Shown here: piece by piece, positions 20,481 to 31,030 of the stretch | How positions within the stretch are numbered: position 1 is the first letter of the stretch | Layout of the letters: every line of letters starts with the position of its first letter | Assembly: GCA_026636295.1 (NCBI GenBank) | Contig: CP089462.1 | Location: forward strand, 62,001 to 126,000 | Source of the DNA: Medakamo hakoo | Taxonomy: Eukaryota > Chlorophyta > Trebouxiophyceae > Coccomyxaceae | Length of the DNA stretch: 64,000 nucleotides | Reading direction: 5' to 3' | Made by a program: the position numbers and the translations under genes | Notes under the pieces: generated by a model | Told to the model about the DNA's origin: nothing | Seen by the model: the letters and a program-made list of their open reading frames with translations, nothing else | The model's database searches: none

Positions 20481-21470
20481 ATGCGCGGCGGCGGCGGCGC
20501 CGTCGCTGCCGCCCTCGTCCGCAGTGCACGGGCGCTCGTGTCGCCAGCGCCGGGCGGGCGCGTGGCCTCGGCCGGGCGAGCACATTCGTCCGCCGCGGCC
20601 GGGGCCGGGCCCGCCTGCGCCGCGCACGCACAGCGTCGCCACGCGGCATGCTTTTTGCGGTCCGTGCACGCGGCCGCGACGCCGTCTGCGTCTTCGCCCC
20701 CGCCCTCCACGGCCGGGCCCGCGCCTGCGTCCCCGCCCGCCGCGCCGCCACCCCCGCCCTCCCCAGCCCCGTTTGTCAGCGCCCGCCCCCTGGGCCTGCC
20801 CCGCGCAGCCAAGGAAGCCGTCCTGGGCGGGCAAAAGGGGTGCGTCGTCTGGTTCACCGGCCTGTCCGGCGCGGGCAAGTCCGCGGTCGCGGAGGCGGTG
20901 GAAGCCGCGCTCGCGGACCGGGGCGTCGCGTCCGCGCTGCTGGACGGCGACGCGCTGCGGAACGGCCTGTGCGCAGGCCTGGGCTTTTCCCCCGCCGACC
21001 GGTCCGAAAACGTGCGCCGGGCGGGGGAGGCCGCCCTGCTGGCCGCCGAGGCGGGCCTGGTCGCCCTGGCCGCCCTGGTCTCCCCCTACGCGGCCGGGCG
21101 GGACGGCGTGCGGGCACGCGCCGCGGCCGCGCGCGGGCGCCCCGTCCCCTTTGTCGAAGTCCACGTGGCCGCGCCGCTGGCCGTGTGCGCGGCCCGGGAT
21201 GCCAAGGGGCTGTACGCCGCCGCGCGGGAGGGGCGGCTGCCGGGCCTGACGGGCGTGTGCCCGACCGCGCCGTACGAAGCGCCGCCGGCGCCCGACCTGC
21301 GCTTGAGCGGGGAGGGTGACGTGCGCGACGCGGCCGGCACGGTCGTGGCGTATCTGGAGGGCGCGGGGCTGATCCCTCCCGCTGACAGCGGCTGTGAGGG
21401 CGGGCGCCGAGGCGCCGCCAACAACGCGGTGCCCCGGCCCGCCCGGGCTGTGGGCCGGGAGTGTAAGTGA
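20481..21470 (+). CDS. Adenylylsulfate (APS) kinase with organelle transit peptide
   Basis: A single exon of 329 residues. The first about 110 residues are Ala/Arg/Pro-rich and resemble a plastid or mitochondrial transit peptide. The kinase domain has the P-loop CVVWFTGLSGAGKSAVAEAV, LLDGDALRNGLCAGLGFSPA, DRSENVRRAGEAALLAAEAG, LVSPYAAGRDGVRA, FVEVHVAAPLAVCAARDAKG and LTGVCPTAPYEAP. All typical APS-kinase blocks are present. The enzyme phosphorylates adenosine 5'-phosphosulfate to PAPS, the donor for sulfation. The domain is alone, without ATP sulfurylase. The ATG at 20481 sits in a CAGCACC context and was preferred; an in-frame ATG at 20424 would add 19 residues. The C-terminal about 40 residues are non-conserved. 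Confidence 0.93.
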   Translation: MRGGGGAVAAALVRSARALVSPAPGGRVASAGRAHSSAAAGAGPACAAHAQRRHAACFLRSVHAAATPSASSPPPSTAGPAPASPPAAPPPPPSPAPFVSARPLGLPRAAKEAVLGGQKGCVVWFTGLSGAGKSAVAEAVEAALADRGVASALLDGDALRNGLCAGLGFSPADRSENVRRAGEAALLAAEAGLVALAALVSPYAAGRDGVRARAAAARGRPVPFVEVHVAAPLAVCAARDAKGLYAAAREGRLPGLTGVCPTAPYEAPPAPDLRLSGEGDVRDAAGTVVAYLEGAGLIPPADSGCEGGRRGAANNAVPRPARAVGRECK

Positions 21471-21638
21471 GAGGGAGAGAGAGACAGAGACAGTAGGAAA
21501 GATTTTTTTTTTGTAGTCCACACACACACGCCCCGTTCTCTCTGCTGCTGCGGCAAGAGAAGGAGCTCTGCACGCGCTCGCTCCTCTGCCCCTCCTCCGG
21601 TCTCACGCCCAGCTGCGCCCTCTCCTCACCGGGCGGCC

Positions 21639-22970
21639 ATGCAAGGTGGAACAACGAGTGCGCAGCGCCTGGCCGCGCACGTTTTTTGTTCAACTTTCGA
21701 CGCTCGGACAGCTCACACCCCGTCCCCATCCCACCCACACACAGCCGCCCGGCCCACGCCCAAGCGGCCACGGCCACGGGGAGACGAGCTGTACGATGTC
21801 CGGGACACGGGCCGGGCCAGCACGTCGTCGAGCGGCGGTCTCCTAGGCCCTGCCACGGCGCGGCGCGGCGGCGGTGCGTGCGCGGCGCCCGCCGTCGCTG
21901 CCACCGCCGCCGCCGCCGCGGCCTGCTCACCCGACAGCGGCGTGCGCACGTCCAAACGATTTCTCAGTGAGGTGAGGGTGCGGCTCACGGTGGGTGGGGG
22001 GCGTGGAGGGCGGGCGCTGTGAGGGGGCCGAGGCGGGGGAGGAGCGAGGACGCCGCCATTGGCTTCTTCTTCAGCGGGCTGCCCCCCCCCCCCCCTCCCA
22101 CAGAACCTCGCGTCCGAAGTGCTGCGCCTGCGCGTCGCCGCGGCTGCTGCTGCCGCCGACATCCCCATGGCCTCGCCCGCTGGCGCGACATCTACAGCAG
22201 CGACGACAAGAGGCAAGGCCACGCCCGCGGCGCCGTGCACGGCGACGCCTGCGGCGGGCGCGCGCGGCCGCGCCCACCACCACCACCACCACTCCCCCGC
22301 CGCGCCGGCCGGCTTGAGGTCGCCCGACCCCATCCCACGCCCGTTCGCGTCGCCCTCCCGGGTGTTTGACCCTTTCGCCAGCGAGTCCGGGCGGCGGCAG
22401 GTCGCCGGCAGGTCGCCCGTGGGGCGGCGCACAGGCCGGCGGCGGCGCGGCGGCGCGCGTTTGGGGCTGGCGTCGCCCGACGACTCTCCCTCCCCGCTGG
22501 GCGCCGCCCCGCCACAGCCCACCACGGCCGCCGCCGCCTTGGGCGGCTTGGGCGGACTGGCCCTGACGACGGCCGGGCCGGCCTGCCGCCTGGGCGGCGT
22601 GCCCGGCTTGGGCGGCGCGGGCGCGGCGCCCGGCCCGCCCGGCTCCCCCTCGGACGACGTGTGCGGCGGCGGCGACCCGGCCGCGGCGACGGGCGGGCTG
22701 GACCTCCGCCGCACGGCCATGATGCGCGCGCTGCTGCAGCGGGCCGACGGGTGCGGCGGGCCTCCCGCACCGCCGCGCGCCCCCGGCGCGCCCGCGACGC
22801 GGGCCCGGCGGTTTGAGTGCGGGGCGGGCGGCGGGTCGCTCCTGACCGCGCGCTTTGCCGCGCTGGGCAGCGAGTGCGGCGGCGGCGGCGGCGGCGGCGG
22901 CGCCGCCGCCGCCGGGCCTGGCTTCCCTCCTCCGCGGCCGCCGCGGCCGTCGTGGCCGCCGCGCGGGTGA
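21639..22970 (+). CDS. Disordered Pro/Ala/Gly-rich orphan protein
   Basis: Two exons (21639..21971, 22104..22970), joined in phase 0 at AGTGAG|GTGAGG and CCCACAG|AACCTC, give 399 residues. Most of the protein is low complexity: polyalanine, a His run (GRAHHHHHHSPAAP), Arg-rich and Ser/Pro patches. Around the junction a short helix-like segment reads SKRFLSENLASEVLRLRVAA. The C-terminal third has repeated Gly/Leu turns, then RRTAMMRALLQRADGC and RRFECGAGGGSLLTARFAAL, which may be short linear motifs. I do not recognise the family. The N-terminal part (TPSPSHPHTAARPTPKRP) could contain an unrecognised intron, since the sequence ending in CACACACAG at about 21744 looks like an acceptor. Confidence 0.5.
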
Positions 22971-23139
22971 GCGGGGTAGGGCGCGCGCGCGTGTGTGATC
23001 AGGCAAAAAAAAAAACACAGGCAGAGAGAGTGTAGAGAGTGGTGGGTGTCCGTCGCTGTGTCCCATCACACCCACCCCCCAGTCCACCCCCACCCGCCTC
23101 CCCCCCCCTGCTCACGCCCGCCAGCCCGCGGTGTCCCTC

Positions 23140-23471
23140 TCAATACCGCGTCGCCGGCCGCATGGGCCGCTTGGCCAGGACGGGCGAGCGCGGCGCCGCC
23201 AGGGAGGACGCGCCGCCGTCCCCGCCGCCGCCACCGTCGCCGCCCCGGCGCGCCCCCCACCGCCCGCGGCGCAGGGGCGACGCCTCAAACAAGCCCGCGC
23301 GCGCGCGCACCGACGCGGGCTGGTAGGCCGGGGAGGGCGGCGCCGGCTCTTCCGCCGCGGCCGCGGCCACGGCAGCCGCGGCCTCGTCCTCGCTGACGAC
23401 GGCGGCGAGGAGGGCGGCTTCCGCTTCGTGCAGGGCGGCGGCGTCGGCGGCGGCGGTGGCGGGGCCGGCCC

Positions 23472-23505
<34 letters not shown>

Positions 23506-25869
23506 CACCTGCTGCTGCCGCCGCTGCACCTCCAGCGCGGCTTCCGCGGCCGCCGCCCGGGCCAGGGCCGCGTCGCGCTCCGCTTCCGCCCGGGCCAGGC
23601 GGCCCTGGAGGGCCGCCGCGCCGGCCGTCGCCATGGCCGCCGCTTCCTCGGCCGCCCGGCGCGCGGCTTCCGCTGCGGTGAGGGCCGCCTCCCACCGCGC
23701 GGCCTCCTGGCCGGCGGGCGGCGGCAGGGCGCCGGGCGCCGGCCGCCCCGCCGCCGCCGCGGCGTCGGCCACGGCCTCCGCCGCCACCGCGCGCCGCCGG
23801 GCCGCGTCCGCCTCGGCTTCCGCTTCCTCGGCCCGGGCCAGGGCGTGCCGCGCCGTGTCGAACGCGGCCGCCGCCCGGGCGTCGGCTTCGGTCGCCCGGT
23901 CCGCCGCCGCCGCCGCCTCGGCCCTCGCCGCCGCCGCCTCCACGCGGGCCGCCCGCAGGGCGGCGCCCAGGACTTCGGCCGGCGTCAGGGCGGCGTCCAT
24001 GCCGCCCGGCTGAGACCGGGCCCGGGTGAGCGCGTCCAAGCGCGACGCCGCGTCGGCCGCCACTCGCTCGGCCAGCGACGCGCGCGCCTCGGCCTCGTCC
24101 AGGCGGGCCAGCAGGTCGCGGACGTGGGGGTGGGCGGACGGCGGCGGCGGCGGAGCGGGGACGGCCGCGTCTGCGCCGTCCTCACCAGCGACGACGGAGC
24201 CCGCGACGGCCAGCGCGTCCAGCGCGCGCGCCGCGCGCGCGTTGGCATCCCGCACCTCCCGCTCCAGGCGGGCAATGTCGGCCGCCGCCGCCCGGGCCGC
24301 TTCGTCCGCGGCCGCCCGGGCTTCGCGCAACGCATCGTCGGCCGCAGACGCGCGGGCCGACGCGTCTTCCGCGGCCGCGCGCAGGCGGCCGGCTGCGCCG
24401 TCGGCCACGCCGCGCTCGGCCTCGTACGCGGCGACGCGCGCGCGCAGCGACGTCAGCCGGGCGGCGGCGCCCGCCGGGTCGGCCGCCACAGCTTCGGCAG
24501 TCCAGGCCGCGCCACGCACGGGCGTGGGCGGGGCGGGCAGGCCGGTCACGCTTCCGGCGGCGGCCAGCACGCCGTCCGCCGCCGCGCGCGCGGCGTCCGC
24601 GTCGCGCCGCGCGGCTTCGACCGCCGCCGCCGCGTCAGCCAGCGCCGCCTGGGCTTCCGCGGCCGCGGCCACAGCCTCGTCCCGGGCGGCGGCGGCGGCC
24701 TCAGCCTCGGCCGCCGCGGCGGCGGCGCCCGCTTCAGCGCCTTCCAACCGCGCCCGCAGCGCCTTCACCTCCGCCCGGTACCGCCTCGCGGCGGCGCCCG
24801 CCTCGGTGACCTGGGCCGTCAGCCGGGCTTCCCGGTCGGCCGCGGCGGCGGCGGCGCCGTCGGCGCGCGCCGCGCGGTCGGCCAGGGCGGCTTCCGCGGC
24901 CGCCGCCCGGGCGGACGCCCGCTCCGCGTCGGCGCGGGCCGCGTCGGCCGCGTCGCGCGCTTCCGCCGCCACCGCTTCCGCGTCGGCCGCGCGCGCGCGC
25001 GCCGCCGCCACCTCGCCCTCCGCCGCCGCCGCCCGGGCCCGGGCCGCGCCCGCCTCCTCCTCCGCAGCGGCCGCCCGCGCCCGGGCCGCCGCGCTCTCGG
25101 CTTCGGCCGCTTCCGCGCGCGCTGTCGCCGCGCCCGCCGCGTCGGCTTTGCGCGCCGCGCGCCCGCGCGCGCCTTCGACCTCCGCTGCGCGGGCGGACAG
25201 GGCGGACTCCAGGCGGGCAATGGCGTCGTCCTTGGCTTGCAAAGCCGCTTCCCAGGCCCGGCGCGCGGACGCGGACTTGGAGACCAGGCGCAGGTGTTGC
25301 TGGCGGAGGGCGAGCGCCTCGCCGTCCGCGGCGTCCAGCGCGGCGCGCAGGCGGGCCGCCTCAGCCAGGCGGGCGGCCAGGTCGTCCACGGTGTCGGTCG
25401 TGGCCTGCAGGCGGTGGTGGGCGTTGCACCGTTCACCTCCGCCCACCGGAGAGGAGGCGGCGACGGCGTGCAGGGCGTAGGCGGCGTGGGCCGGGAGCTG
25501 CCGGGCGAGTGGGATGGGATGGGGCGTGGTTGTGAGGGGGGCGGTGCGCGCGGGACTGTTTTCGACGGCCCTCCCACCCTCTCCGCTCGCTGTCTTCTGC
25601 CCGCATGTGTATTCAATGTACCTCGCCCTTGGCCGGCGCGGGCCCGTGGCTGTTGGTGGGGTGGGTGGTGTGTGGCGTGTGTGAGAGAAACGAACGCAGC
25701 TGTCGGTTCCCAGAATGCGGCGCAAAGGACGAAAAAACTCCGCGGCGCAGCCTGCCCGCCGCTCTCAAAAAACTCACCCGACCCCGCCGCTGAGCGCCGG
25801 TGTCACCAGCCCCAACGCGCGCTCGGCCTCCTCCAGGGCGGCGTCGATGGGACCATGAGAGTCGGACAT
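23140..25869 (-). CDS. Long Ala-rich coiled-coil protein
   Basis: Three exons (25778..25869, 25622..25649, 23140..25497) give 825 residues. The 28-nt middle exon keeps the frame (GHGPAPAKGE across the joins). The N-terminus MSDSHGPIDAALEEAERALG is followed by LPAHAAYALHAVAASSPVGG, and then by more than 600 residues of heptad-like Ala/Arg/Glu-rich sequence. It starts near TTDTVDDLAARLAEAARLRA and continues through LESALSARAAEVEGARGR. The segment is extremely rich in Ala and Arg, with breaks at Pro/Gly-rich spots. The C-terminal about 80 residues are basic and end in VLAKRPMRPATRY. Such proteins include centrosomal, flagellar and Golgi tethers; no specific family is recognisable. The opposite strand is open for more than 900 codons because of GCN/CGC codon symmetry, and I regard that as a shadow. 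Confidence 0.75.
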
Positions 25870-26197
25870 TTTTTTGTGTCTGCGTCTTTTTCAAAGCGGC
25901 GCGCGGGGGCGCTGGCAAGGGATGGTGTCACTCGCCGAGGCGAGTGACCGGTGCACGGGCCTGAGAGGCCCTGCTGCGTGTTGGGCCCGCCCTGCTCACG
26001 TCGCGCGAGCGTATGTGTGTGTGTGTGTGCGGGCGAGCGGCCGCCGCGTTGCGTCCACGGAAAGAAAGAGTGACCGGGTCCCCGGCCCTCTCTCCTCACT
26101 TCTCCGTTCGTTCGACGAGAGCGACCTGCGCGCCTCTCGCGCTCGCCGCTCCTACCCGCGCCACACACCCACAGTCCACCAAGCAACAAGCCACACC
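25870..26197. promoter_or_regulatory. Bidirectional promoter region of coiled-coil and beta-tubulin genes
   Basis: The 328 bp between two divergent start codons contain a perfect 10-bp stem with a GA loop (25927..25948, arm GTCACTCGCC), then a 6-bp stem at 25957..25971 (GGGCCT, loop GAG, AGGCCC). A short TG run follows at about 26012..26028. No TATA box is evident. That both genes are driven from here is inferred from their positions; the hairpins could act in DNA or in a 5' leader. Confidence 0.45.
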
Positions 26198-28467
26198 ATG
26201 CGCGAAATCGTGCGTTTGACTGGAGGACTGGGCGGCGAGGCCACGGGCGCGCGCAAACGCCGACGCCGCGTCCGCTCGCTCAATGGCGCGCCGCGAGTGC
26301 ACGACGACGCCCGCGTGCTCTACCCCGCCCGCCCCGCCCCCGCGCTCACCCTTCCTGTCCCCGCCTCTCGCACCCACACCAGGTCCACATCCAAGCCGGC
26401 CAGTGCGGCAACCAGATCGGCGCCAAGTTCTGGGAGGTCGTGTCCGAGGAGCACGGCGTGACTGCCGACGGTGCGTTTTTCTTTTTGCTTTTGCCTGTGC
26501 GGCGGCGTCGGCGGTTTGCCTGTCGGCGGTTTTGCTGTCGCGGCGGCGGGCTCGTGCGCTCGCTGTCCCTTCCGCCCCTCGTAGACGGCGGTCTGGACGT
26601 CTGCGCGTCGTTCGGCGGGCGGACGAGGGCCGGAGCACGCCGGCCTGGGGCGCCGCCCTCTCTTCCTTCCCTCCCTTTTGCACCGGCCCATCTTGCCGTC
26701 TAAACGCTCCCCCCCCTCCTCCCCCGCCCCTCACCCCACGCTCCAGGCGCGTACGCCGGCGACTCCGACCTGCAGCTGGAGCGCATCAACGTCTACTTCA
26801 ACGAGGCGACGGGCGGCCGCTACGTGCCGCGCGCCGTGCTCATGGACCTGGGTGCGTTTGGGGAGGGGAGAAGGGGCGCAGCCCTCGGCGGCGAGGTGCC
26901 TCCCTCTCCCCGCCTCTCACGCGCCCACCTCCTCCCCACCCCCACACAGAGCCCGGCACCATGGACGCCGTCCGGTCCGGGCCGTTTGGCGCCATCTTCC
27001 GGCCGGACAACTTCATCTTTGGCCAGACCGGTGCGTCCTTGCTCCTTTTTTTTTCGTGGGCCCCCGCGCGGCTCCATGCGCGCCGCTGGTGCGGTGCGCG
27101 CCGCGTCCTTTCGGCCGTTCCCGGGATGGGTGGCGACGGCGTTCCTCCCGCCTCTTCCGGTGCCAAGACGTCGGCCCAGCGCCGACGTACTCATACCACG
27201 TGGTGGGAGGGGTGCTGGATGGCCGCCGCGCCCGCGGCGGCCGTCCGAAAGGCGGCGCTGCGGCGAGAGTTTCGACGTCGCCGCCACGCCTCCCCTCCGC
27301 CCCCCTCCCCCGCCCCGCTCCCCTCCCCTCCCGTCCTCCCGCCCCTCCCCTCCCCTCCCCTCCCCTCCCGCCCTCACGCCCCGCCCTCCCCACCCCGCTC
27401 CCCCGCCCACGCCACCGCTCGGCACAGGCGCCGGCAACAACTGGGCCAAGGGCCACTACACGGAGGGCGCCGAGCTCATCGACTCCGTCCTGGACGTCGT
27501 CCGCAAGGAAGCCGAGGCGTGCGACTGCTTGCAGGGCTTCCAGGTCGCGCACTCGCTGGGCGGCGGCACCGGCTCCGGCATGGGCACGCTCCTCATCTCG
27601 AAGATCCGGGAGGAGTACCCGGACCGCATGATGATGACCTTCTCCGTCGTCCCCTCTCCGAAAGTGTCGGACACGGTCGTGGAGCCGTACAACGCGACGC
27701 TGTCCGTCCACCAGCTGGTGGAGAACGCGGACGAGTGCATGATCCTGGACAACGAGGCGCTGTACGACATCTGCTTCCGCACGCTGAAGCTGACCAACCC
27801 GACGTTTGGCGACTTGAACCACCTCATCTCCGCCGTCATGTCGGGCGTGACGTGCTGCCTGCGCTTCCCGGGCCAGCTCAACTCGGACCTGCGCAAGCTG
27901 GCCGTCAACCTCATCCCCTTCCCCCGCCTCCACTTCTTCATGGTCGGCTTCGCGCCCCTGACCTCGCGCGGCTCGCAGCAGTACCGCCAGCTGTCCGTGC
28001 CGGAGCTGACGCAGCAGATGTGGGACGCCAAGAACATGATGTGCGCGGCCGACCCGCGCCACGGGCGCTACCTGACGGCGTCCGCCCTGTTCCGCGGCCG
28101 CATGTCCACCAAGGAGGTCGACGAACAGATGCTGACCGTCCAGAACAAGAACTCCTCCTACTTTGTGGAGTGGATCCCCAACAACGTCAAGTCGTCTGTG
28201 TGCGACATCCCGCCGCGCGGCCTGAAGATGGCCGCCACCTTTGTCGGCAACTCCACCGCCATCCAGGAAATGTTCAAGCGCGTGTCCGAGCAGTTCACCG
28301 CCATGTTCCGGCGCAAGGCCTTCCTGCACTGGTACACGGGCGAGGGCATGGACGAGATGGAGTTCACCGAGGCGGAGTCCAACATGAACGACCTGGTGAG
28401 CGAGTACCAGCAGTACCAGGACGCGTCCGCGGAGGACGGCCTGGACTACGCCGACGACGAGCTGTGA
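26198..28467 (+). CDS. TUBB: Beta-tubulin
   Basis: Five exons (26198..26209, 26383..26470, 26747..26851, 26950..27030, 27428..28467) give 441 residues. The first exon encodes only the autoregulatory tetrapeptide MREI, whose codon set ends at the splice donor. Diagnostic blocks are [40 protein letters not shown], the GTP-binding [51 protein letters not shown] and the C-terminal [20 protein letters not shown]. It forms alpha/beta heterodimers of microtubules. The last four introns are in phase 1 except the first (phase 0). Intron 4 (27031..27427) carries a CCCCTCC-type pyrimidine repeat. The acidic tail is shorter than in Chlamydomonas. The sequence is highly conserved, so the exon model is reliable. 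Confidence 0.98.
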
Positions 28468-28937
28468 GGCGGCGACGACGCACGCACGCACGGGGGCGAG
28501 GCGTGGCTGCATACACGGTCTAGCCGTCACACCCTGCGTGGTGTGTATTACGTCGGGCGGGGCGGGGGCGGGCGCGGGCGCGGCCTGGCCGCCCCGCACT
28601 AAAAAAGACGAAAAAAAAACCGGTGGTGTTTTTTCCTTTTCCCTGTTTCAACACTCACCAGTCTGGAGGGGTTTTAAGAAGAGAGAGTGATTTTCCATGG
28701 GTTTATGCGTGAGAGTGGGAGTGGGAGAAAGGGAGAGGATTGGGCGTGCCCGTATGTGTGTGCGTGTGAGAGAGAGAGAGTGAGAGTGGGTGGCGCGTTT
28801 CCGTGCTCGAGGATGGGGACGCAGGGGTTGGGCCCGCCGGCGCACCACTTGCTAGTTTCTCTCGCAAGGCGGCCCGCCCCTGCCGCCTTCCCTTTCCTTT
28901 CCACCGCGCGCGCTGGGCGCGCCACACACAGTCCAGC
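28468..28937. other. Intergenic region between beta-tubulin and TRM6
   Basis: 470 bp between two genes on the same strand. It includes the tubulin 3' UTR, with no TGTAA-type polyadenylation signal such as volvocine algae use, and A- and T-runs at 28600..28640. A purine-rich GAGAGA tract lies at about 28765..28790, followed by the presumed TRM6 promoter. I see no open frame with native codon use and no RNA gene. Confidence 0.6.
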
Positions 28938-30716
28938 ATGCAGGCCACCGCCCCGCTCGACCTGGCACGTGCCCCAGCAGCCACGACGGTCGTCGTCGAC
29001 GCGGCCAATGCGCCGCCGCCCGAACAGCAGCGCTGGCCCACGCCGCCGCCGTGCGTGCCCGTCGTGCGTGAGGGCGACGCCTTCATCCTGGACATCAACG
29101 GTGACAGGCAGGCGCTCATAAGGGCGCGGGCGGACGGGTGAGTTGTGGAGGAAGGGACGGTGGACGGCAGGCGTGCGCTGCGCCGGCGGCGGCCGCCGCC
29201 GCAACCTAGCCACCGACCCACCCGGGCTGTGAACATTCTCACGACGGAACGCCCGCGCCCACCTTCCCGCCCCCCTTCACACACCCCACCATACTCCAGC
29301 ACCGTCAAAGTTGGTGGCCGGCCCTACTCCATGGCCCCCTTCATCGGCGCGCCCTTCGGCGCCTGTTTCGAGGTCGCGGGCTCCGCCCTCGTCCGCACGC
29401 GCCGGCCGTGCGACGTCCCAGGCGACTGGGAAGCGGAGGCGGGCGCCGTCGCGCCCGACGACCGCAACAACGCGGGGTTGGGCCTGGGCGGCGACGGCGC
29501 GGCCGTCCAGGCCCTGTCCATGGCGGAGATCGAGGGCATGAAGGACGCGGGCGTGCGCGGCCCCGCGCTCGTCGCCGCGCTCACCAAGCACTCGGCCACG
29601 TTCAGCGACAAGACCGCGTTCGCCCAGGACAAGTACGTCCGGCGCAAGGCGCGCAAGCACGTTTTGAGGGCTGTGCTGGTGCGGCCGACCGCGCGCGCCC
29701 TGGCCGTCATGTACGCGGCCAAGCATGGCGGTGGGCCGCGCGCGGCCGTCGGCGGCGGCGGCGGGTCGGGCGTGCTGCGCCCGGACGCGCTGGCGCTGCT
29801 GCTGACCGCGGCCAATGTGGGCGCGGGCGCGCACGTCCTGTGCATTGACGGCGTGGGCGGCGTGCTGGCCGCCGCCGTCGTCGAACGGCTGGGCGGCCAC
29901 GGCCGGTGCGTGGTCGCGGCGATGCCGGGGGCCGCGGCCGGGTCGGCCGCCGGCGCCGACGGGGCCGGCCTGCCCGCCAAGACGGTCCGTGGGCTGGCGT
30001 CCTCGCCCGCGCACGAAATGGTGCGGGCTCTGGCTGTGCGGGATGCGGGCGTGCGTGACGCGCTGAGAGTGGTGCCGTTGGAGGCGCTGCTCGGTCATTT
30101 GAAGGAGGGCGACGGAGGAGGCGGAGAGGGCGGACTCGAGCCGCCGCCCAAGAGAGCGCGCCAGGGCGCGGACGAGGCGCCCACGACGGCCACCAGCCCC
30201 GCCACTGCCGCCGACCGGGCGTCCGCCCGGGGCGGCTTTGACTGCCTGATCGCGGCCGCGCCCGCCGTCCACCCGGGCGCGCTGGTGTCGGCCTGCCTGC
30301 CGCTCCTCGCGCCGTCGGCGCCGTTTGCGCTCTCCGTCCCGGCCCTCGCCCCCGCCGCCGACGCGGCCATGGCCCTCCAGACCTCCAAAGCCGCCGTGTG
30401 CGTGGGCCTGGGCGAGCCCTGGTGGCGCGCCCACCAGGTCCTGCCCCGGCGCACGCACCCGGCCATGTCCATGAGCGGGACGGGCGGCTGGATTCTTTCG
30501 GGAACGGTGCTGGCGCGCGGCACGCGCGCGGCGGCGGCGGAAGCCCGGGCGGACGCGGCTGTCGCGGCTGCTGCCGCCAAAAGGGCGAAGAAGGCCAAGC
30601 ACGGTGGTGGAGGTGGTGGTGGGGGTGGGCGGCGGGGTGCGGCCCAGCCGCCGCCGCCGCCGGCGGTGGCGGCGGCCGCGGCCGCGGCCGACACCGGGTG
30701 CGAGCTGTCCGAGTGA
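28938..30716 (+). CDS. TRM6: tRNA (adenine58-N1)-methyltransferase non-catalytic subunit TRM6
   Basis: Two exons (28938..29137, 29300..30716), joined in phase 2, give 538 residues. The family signature is VREGDAFILDINGDRQALIR, then TFSDKTAFAQDKYVRRKARK, LRAVLVRPTARALAVMYAAK, VLRPDALALLLTAANVGAGA and HVLCIDGVGGVLAAAVVERL. The Rossmann-like half lacks the catalytic SAM site, as expected for TRM6 (Gcd10). TRM6 pairs with TRM61 to make m1A58 in tRNA, including initiator tRNA, in the nucleus. Acidic/Gly-rich spacers interrupt the C-terminal domain (DCLIAAAPAVHPGALVSACL). The tail KRAKKAKHGGG is a probable nuclear signal and is followed by Gly, Pro and Ala runs. A decayed copy of part of this gene lies at 33186..33330. 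Confidence 0.88.
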
Positions 30717-31030
30717 CTGTGTGATGATAACACTGTACATCTGTTTTTCGATCTTCCGCTTCAGCGGGTGGTGGTGGACGGAGGGTGTTGATGCTCTCTT
30801 TACACACGCATAATCCCAACAGGCATCAACGCCTCTCTCTCTCTGTCTTTGCATGGACGCTCGGTTCATGCAAGCAAAGGAGAAAAAAAAGGCCAGAATT
30901 CCATCACTCTCCACGCAACAAAAAAATCACTTACTGCTGTGAGCGTTGCGCGCGCAGCAGGGCGTAGCAGCCGTTATTTGTCTCCCTCCGGTCCCAACCT
31001 CTCGCCCAACTTCTCGCCCGTCCCACCTTT
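30717..31030. other. Convergent intergenic region, no gene seen
   Basis: The 314 bp between the stops of TRM6 and the secreted orphan contain a (CT)n run near 30835..30845 and A-rich patches around 30888..30930. Base composition is less GC-rich than in flanking coding DNA, as expected for two facing 3' UTRs. No RNA gene or conserved frame was recognised. Confidence 0.6.

Noticed and set aside
23131-25947. A 938-codon and other plus-strand frames opposite the coiled-coil gene
   Set aside because: They mirror GCC/GGC and CGC/GCG codons, carry no conserved blocks and lack the exon structure that keeps the minus-strand frame in register.
27290-27427. CCCCTCC-type tract as a tandem repeat element
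   Set aside because: It is a pyrimidine-rich stretch at the end of tubulin intron 4, probably an extended polypyrimidine tract and not a discrete element.
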